Shown: positions 42,398 to 45,829 of the stretch, piece by piece | Layout of the letters: each line of letters starts with the position of its first letter | Numbering within the stretch: position 1 is the first letter of the stretch | DNA from: Oscillospiraceae bacterium | GTDB taxonomy: Bacteria; Bacillota; Clostridia; Oscillospirales; Acutalibacteraceae | Reading direction: 5' to 3' | Length of the DNA stretch: 45,829 nucleotides | Assembly (NCBI GenBank): GCA_015066085.1 | Contig: SVPA01000011.1 | Location: 1 to 45,829 of the forward strand | Notes under the pieces: generated by a model | Told to the model about the DNA's origin: nothing | What the model saw: only the letters and a program-made list of their open reading frames with translations | Database searches by the model: none | Made by a program: the position numbers and the translations under genes

Positions 42398-42902
42398 GAA
42401 GAAACTAATCGCCAAAATGAGTGAACTTGTTGAGTCCCATAATACTCTGCAGCGTGAACTTGAACTTGCCAAGCGGGAAAACGGCGAACTTAAAACTTTA
42501 GTTAAAACCTTAACCGAACAACTCGCGCAAACTAACAAAGCAAAAAAGGAAGAAAAAGAAGTTAGTGAGCCAATACAAACTTCTAAGCCCGAACCCAAAG
42601 CAGAGGCTCCTGTTGCCTGTGAGCCTAAAGAAAAGGTAATCCTTGCTGATACGGTAATGGAATACGGCTCGGTTGCAATCGGAAAAATTGTTCAGGAATC
42701 AATTAAATATTCGGGTATAGTTTCGGCGTCTGACAATAAAAAAGAACTCCTTAATCTCATTATGGGAAAAGGGGAGATAGCCAAAAACGAAATATATACC
42801 ATAACCCAGTGTGACTCTTCAGAAGAAACCAAGCGTGAACTAATCGACGCCCAGTTAAACGAAACCCTCGATTATTTTAAGAGTATCGCAGGACAGATAT
42901 AA
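42390..42902 (+). CDS. coiled-coil protein of unknown function
   Basis: Protein of 170 residues starting at GTG, with ACGGAGG about 9 nt upstream inside the transporter gene. The N-terminal helix (1-55) has a heptad pattern (SHNTLQRELELAKRENGEL). A Lys/Glu/Pro-rich linker follows to about residue 85, then a conserved-looking domain with AIGKIVQESIKYSGIV. I recognise no family. Overlap with the transporter and a close YerC-type gene suggest one transcript. Confidence 0.7.
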   Translation: MNKKKLIAKMSELVESHNTLQRELELAKRENGELKTLVKTLTEQLAQTNKAKKEEKEVSEPIQTSKPEPKAEAPVACEPKEKVILADTVMEYGSVAIGKIVQESIKYSGIVSASDNKKELLNLIMGKGEIAKNEIYTITQCDSSEETKRELIDAQLNETLDYFKSIAGQI

Positions 42903-42920
42903 AGCAAAGGAGCCTTATAA

Positions 42921-43211
42921 ATGGACAAAAAACGAGACCTATCGGAAGAATACTTTTTTGCCGCTGCGGCTGCCCTTGAAACAAAGGCGGAGGCAAAAAA
43001 CTTTTTCAAATTCCTTTGCACCGAAAAGGAAACCCAACTTATTGCTCAACGCCTCTATGTTGCAAAACTGTTAAGCGAAAATAGGGTATATAGCGATATA
43101 GTCGAGCAGACGGGTGCCTCAAGTGCAACCGTAAGCCGAGTTAAACGGGCAATGGAAACCGACCGTGAATATTTCAAAAAACTACTTGGAAAATTAAATG
43201 AGCAATTATAA
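42921..43211 (+). CDS. YerC/YecD family TrpR-like DNA-binding protein
   Basis: Helical protein of 96 residues matching the YerC/YecD branch of TrpR-like proteins: FFKFLCTEKETQLIAQRLYVAKLL, then a helix-turn-helix at about 58-78 (YSDIVEQTGASSATVSRVKRA). Its ligand and target in Clostridia are unknown to me. The AAAGGAG ribosome site is clear. It overlaps the methyltransferase gene by 14 nt. Confidence 0.92.
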   Translation: MDKKRDLSEEYFFAAAAALETKAEAKNFFKFLCTEKETQLIAQRLYVAKLLSENRVYSDIVEQTGASSATVSRVKRAMETDREYFKKLLGKLNEQL

Positions 43212-43947
43212 TAATTTCTCGCCCTTTTACGACCTTTTTACCTACAATGTCGATTATAAGAAGAGGGCAGAGTATCTTATGGATATTTTCGCTGATTTCG
43301 ACAAAAAGCCAACCCTTTTGCTTGATTTTGCCTGCGGAACCGGAAACTTTTCGGGACAGTTTGCAAAAATGGGAATTGATGTAATCGGTGTCGATGTGTC
43401 AGAGGGAATGTTAAGCCAGGCACAAATGAAAAACAGTGCCCTTGAAAAACCTGTTATGTATCTTTGTCAAAACGGCACCGAACTTGACCTTTACGGAACG
43501 GTAGACGGTGCTGTTTGCTGTCTTGACAGCCTTAATCATATTGTAGATTATACCGACCTTAAAAAGACGCTTTCTAAAATCTCTCTGTTTTTAGAAGAGG
43601 GAAGACTTTTTGTTTTTGATATGAACACTCCTTATAAACATAAAAATATTTTAGGTAACAGTTCGTACAGAATGAAGAAAAAAGGTGTGGAGTGCCTTTG
43701 GTCTAACCGTCTGCTTGATGACGGCGTAACGGTTGAAATAACCCTGGATTTCACTTATAAATGCGGTCTTTTCAAAAAGGAAACCGTTAGAGAGCAGTTT
43801 TGTGAAAGAGCCTATACCGAGCAGGAAATAGAACAAGCCCTTACCGAAGTGGGTTTAAAACTTGAAGCGGTCTACGGGGAAAACACCACCGATGCACCTG
43901 GCAGTAAATCACAGCGCAATGTTTATATAGCAAGAAAGGTAAACTGA
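43198..43947 (+). CDS. class I SAM-dependent methyltransferase
   Basis: Protein of 249 residues with a Rossmann-fold methyltransferase domain. Motif I is LLDFACGTGNFS (41-52), followed by GVDVSEGML. The rest is YfiF/YqhG-like in layout, with no specific substrate motif that I recognise. The ATG lies inside the YerC-type gene end. The hslO start follows 7 nt after the stop, so it is probably part of the same transcript. Confidence 0.88.
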   Translation: MSNYNNFSPFYDLFTYNVDYKKRAEYLMDIFADFDKKPTLLLDFACGTGNFSGQFAKMGIDVIGVDVSEGMLSQAQMKNSALEKPVMYLCQNGTELDLYGTVDGAVCCLDSLNHIVDYTDLKKTLSKISLFLEEGRLFVFDMNTPYKHKNILGNSSYRMKKKGVECLWSNRLLDDGVTVEITLDFTYKCGLFKKETVREQFCERAYTEQEIEQALTEVGLKLEAVYGENTTDAPGSKSQRNVYIARKVN

Positions 43948-43954
43948 TATTACT

Positions 43955-44821
43955 ATGGGAAAATTAATTCGTTGTATAACTTCCGACGGAGAGGTAATGG
44001 CTACCGCCGTTGATACTACCGATATAGTCAATCGTGCCGAAGAAATTCATCATACCTCCGCCGTTGTTACTGCCGCTTTGGGCAGACTCCTGACGGCAGG
44101 TTCTATGATGGGTAATATGCTTAAAGGTAAAGATAATTCTTTGACCCTTAGAGTAAACGGCGACGGTCCTACGGGCTCTTTAATTGTTGTTTCCGACTTT
44201 AACGGAGATGTTCGCGGATATGTTCAAAATCCTGTTGTAGAACTCCCCCTAAACGAAAAAGGAAAACTCGATGTTGGCGGTGCTGTTGGCAAAAACGGAC
44301 TTTTATATGTTCTTAAAGATTTAGGCCTTAAAGAGCCTTTTTCGGGCTCCGTTCCGCTTGTTTCGGGCGAAATCGCCGAGGATATCGCTTCTTATTACGC
44401 CCTTAGTGAGCAGATACCTACCGTATGTGCCCTTGGTGTGCTTGTAAATCCTGATTTAAGCGTAAAGGCTGCGGGTGGCTATATTATTCAACTTCTTCCC
44501 GCTGCAAGTGACGCTACAATAGATAAACTTGAAAAAAGTATAGCAGGTCTTCGTTCGGTCACCGCTATGCTTAGCGACGGAATGACCCCTGAAGATATTG
44601 TCAGAGCCGCCCTTGAAGATTTTGAAGTTGAGGTTCTTTATACCCAGGATATAGAATATAAATGTAATTGTAACAAGGATAGAGTGGCAAAGGCTCTTAT
44701 AAGTCTTGGCAAGGAAGAACTGACCTCAATGGCAAACGATTTGCCGGTTGTTGAAGTCGATTGTCATTTCTGTGATAAAGTCTATAAATTCACTCCCGAA
44801 GAGATAAAAAAACTAATCTAA
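43955..44821 (+). CDS. hslO: redox-regulated chaperone Hsp33
   Basis: Chaperone of 288 residues activated by disulfide stress. The N-terminal domain has the YVQNPVVELPLNEKGKLDVGGAVGK signature in parts (VQNP, LDVGGAVG), and the C-terminal zinc switch has CNC (in YKCNCNKDRV) and CHFC, giving four cysteines. The Rnf-like unit and PFL suggest an anaerobe, so this would respond to oxygen or hypochlorite exposure. No hairpin follows; the tRNA promoter begins about 30 nt downstream. Confidence 0.96.
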   Translation: MGKLIRCITSDGEVMATAVDTTDIVNRAEEIHHTSAVVTAALGRLLTAGSMMGNMLKGKDNSLTLRVNGDGPTGSLIVVSDFNGDVRGYVQNPVVELPLNEKGKLDVGGAVGKNGLLYVLKDLGLKEPFSGSVPLVSGEIAEDIASYYALSEQIPTVCALGVLVNPDLSVKAAGGYIIQLLPAASDATIDKLEKSIAGLRSVTAMLSDGMTPEDIVRAALEDFEVEVLYTQDIEYKCNCNKDRVAKALISLGKEELTSMANDLPVVEVDCHFCDKVYKFTPEEIKKLI

Positions 44822-44850
44822 AAAAAGTTAAAAATTTTATAAAAAAGTTG

Positions 44851-44882
44851 TTGACAAACAATACCGCTTGTGGTAATATAAT
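44851..44882 (+). promoter_or_regulatory. promoter of the tRNA cluster
   Basis: TTGACA (-35, 44851-44856), then TAATAT at 17 nt (44874-44879) or TATAAT at 20 nt (44877-44882). It lies about 42 nt before tRNA-Val. Confidence 0.75.
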
Positions 44883-44923
44883 ATCTGCCGCTGGAAATCA
44901 TGACGAATGATGCGAGCAAAAAT

Positions 44924-44999
44924 GGGGGTATAGCTCAGCTGGAAGAGCATCTGCCTTACAAGCAGAGGGTCACAGGTTCGAGCCCTGTTGTCCCCACCA
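44924..44999 (+). tRNA. tRNA-Val (TAC)
   Basis: A 76-nt cloverleaf with anticodon TAC, T-arm GGTTCGAGCC and encoded CCA. The acceptor stem has two G-U type pairs but is otherwise complete. First gene of a five-tRNA cluster. Confidence 0.96.
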
Positions 45000-45003
45000 T
45001 TTT

Positions 45004-45080
45004 GGCCTGGTAGTTCAGTTGGTTAGAACGCTAGCCTGTCACGCTAGAGGTCGTGGGTTCGAGCCCCATCCAGGTCGCCA
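45004..45080 (+). tRNA. tRNA-Asp (GTC)
   Basis: A 77-nt cloverleaf with loop CTGTCAC (anticodon GTC), discriminator G as expected for Asp, and encoded CCA. Confidence 0.96.
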
Positions 45081-45084
45081 TTTT

Positions 45085-45160
<76 letters not shown>

Positions 45161-45165
45161 TTTTT

Positions 45166-45241
45166 GCGGATTTAGCTCATCTGGTAGAGCGCCACCTTGC
45201 CAAGGTGGAGGTAGCGAGTTCGAGCCTCGTAATCCGCTCCA
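45166..45241 (+). tRNA. tRNA-Gly (GCC)
   Basis: A 76-nt cloverleaf with stem CCACC/GGTGG and loop TTGCCAA (anticodon GCC), discriminator T and encoded CCA. Confidence 0.95.
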
Positions 45242-45273
45242 AAAGGACGCTTAAAACTCCTTAAGCGTCCTTT
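45242..45273 (+). other. hairpin between tRNA-Gly and tRNA-Cys
   Basis: A perfect 12-bp stem, AAAGGACGCTTA (45242-45253) with 45262-45273, starts at the base after the tRNA-Gly CCA. It ends in TTT followed by AATTAA, so it could be a weak attenuator or a processing signal. Confidence 0.6.
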
Positions 45274-45287
45274 AATTAACTCAATAA

Positions 45288-45362
<75 letters not shown>

Positions 45363-45389
45363 CAAAATTCGTGCTTAGTGGCACGAAGC

Positions 45390-45428
45390 CTGAAAACCCT
45401 TGATTTTTCAAGGGTTTTCAGTGCTTTT
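45390..45428 (+). terminator. intrinsic terminator after the tRNA cluster
   Basis: CTGAAAACCCTTG (45390-45402) pairs perfectly with 45409-45421 (13 bp), loop ATTTTT, followed by TGCTTTTT. A smaller 7-bp hairpin (45368-45387) precedes it. Confidence 0.88.
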
Positions 45429-45562
45429 TGGGACAATTTTTAGGAAGAGAAAAAAAGGCACGGATTAAAGTCTTTTTTTGAACCTAAAAAGCTTGGACTG
45501 GCAACTTAAATATTAAATGCTCTGAAAACCGAGATTTTCTTTACAAAAATTTGATTTGTAAT

Positions 45563-45595
45563 GGGGATCCGGCTTTTTCTTTACCGGAAAGCCCC
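45563..45595 (+). promoter_or_regulatory. leader hairpin before the ParB-like gene
   Basis: GGGG and CCGG (45563-45572) pair with CCGG and CCCC (45584-45595) with small internal loops, ending just before the AAAGGAG ribosome site. The 180 bp between the terminator and this gene otherwise holds only a 7-bp hairpin (45541-45561) and no clear promoter. Confidence 0.4.
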
Positions 45596-45609
45596 GAAAG
45601 GAGCTAAAA

Positions 45610-45829
45610 ATGGAAAAAAAGATTAACAGAGAAGTTATCAGAGCAGGAGAAACCGATATTAAGGTGCATTTAATAGATAGTTTCCCAAATCATCCGTATC
45701 ATGTCTTCGATGATGAGGACATGACAGAACTGGCCGCCAGCATTGAAGCTAACGGCCTGCTTAATCCCATAATTGTGCGCAGCAAAGCTGATGGTCGGTA
45801 TGAATTGATTTCCGGCCACCGCAGAAAAA
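45610..45829 (+). CDS. ParB/RepB/Spo0J family protein, N-terminal part (cut by window end)
   Basis: The first 73 codons are present. They include LIDSFPNHPYHVFDDEDM, then LAASIEANGLLNPIIVR and ISGHRRK, the ParB N-terminal (CTP-binding, ParB/Srx) motifs in order. Codon use differs from the rest of the window: Leu is often CTG and Gly GGC, where neighbours prefer CTT and GGA/GGT. Versions with this opening are common in conjugative elements of Clostridia. AAAGGAG lies 6 nt before the ATG. The rest and the partner genes lie outside. Confidence 0.85.
   Translation, partial: MEKKINREVIRAGETDIKVHLIDSFPNHPYHVFDDEDMTELAASIEANGLLNPIIVRSKADGRYELISGHRRK

Noticed and set aside
45390-45421. The 13-bp inverted repeat as an IS terminus
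   Set aside because: The T-rich tail and position after the tRNA operon fit a terminator; no transposase or target duplication is present.

Overview
The window looks like chromosome of a low-GC Gram-positive anaerobe, most likely a Clostridia member near the Oscillospirales/Ruminococcaceae. The signs are Firmicutes-type housekeeping genes (YloU/YloV-RecG order, MurT/GatD, YmdB, YerC, FtsEX with a secreted M23 hydrolase, an acidic CD1247-type protein beside efp), pyruvate formate-lyase under a ZTP (pfl-motif) riboswitch, consensus SigA promoters, strong purine-rich Shine-Dalgarno sites and frequent TTG starts. No phage, IS or CRISPR is visible. The right edge seems to enter a mobile element.

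Layout. 24-100: initiator tRNA (-). 263-2317: a three-gene Rnf-like unit (D, E, A) with its own promoter and terminator. 2354-2932: yfbR (-). 2961-3284: interlocked divergent promoters and a roughly 270-nt structured element that leads into yfhO and a DMT transporter (3309-6672). 6715-14195 (-): ymdB, a lone peptide-type binding lipoprotein, an Asp23 protein, fakA, recG and a putative metal permease, probably mostly one transcription unit from a promoter at 14227-14255. 14376-14723: mazF without a partner. 14790-15266: tspO (-).

15409-24308 (+): pcrA, a membrane protein, rlmD, then murT-gatD-nhaC-azlC-azlD with overlapping ends. 24326-27439: consensus promoter, ZTP riboswitch, pflB, pflA; this couples formate production to folate one-carbon status. 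27443-27746: rpsU with its own promoter and terminator. 27762-31698: yqeG, a TIM-barrel protein, aroQ, an M24 peptidase, efp and an acidic zinc-ribbon protein. 31712-34251: PAP2 phosphatase, ispD, ispF, rsuA-type pseudouridine synthase. 34404-35546: msmX-type sugar ATPase.

35737-43947 (+): a CdaR/PucR-type regulator, ftsE, ftsX and an EnvC-like M23 protein (a division/wall-hydrolase module), ctpA, an AI-2E family transporter, a coiled-coil protein, a YerC-type protein and a methyltransferase; then hslO. 44924-45362: tRNA-Val, Asp, Phe, Gly, Cys. After a strong terminator, a ParB-like gene with different codon use runs off the end.

The least explained items are the Rnf-like trio lacking the usual membrane Fe-S cysteines and the soluble subunits, the structured leader at 3011-3284, a GatD-like subunit lacking the catalytic Cys and His, an apparent AUU start on ftsE, and the possible mobile-element edge. 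Family assignments rest on remembered motifs and alignments; no database search was made.
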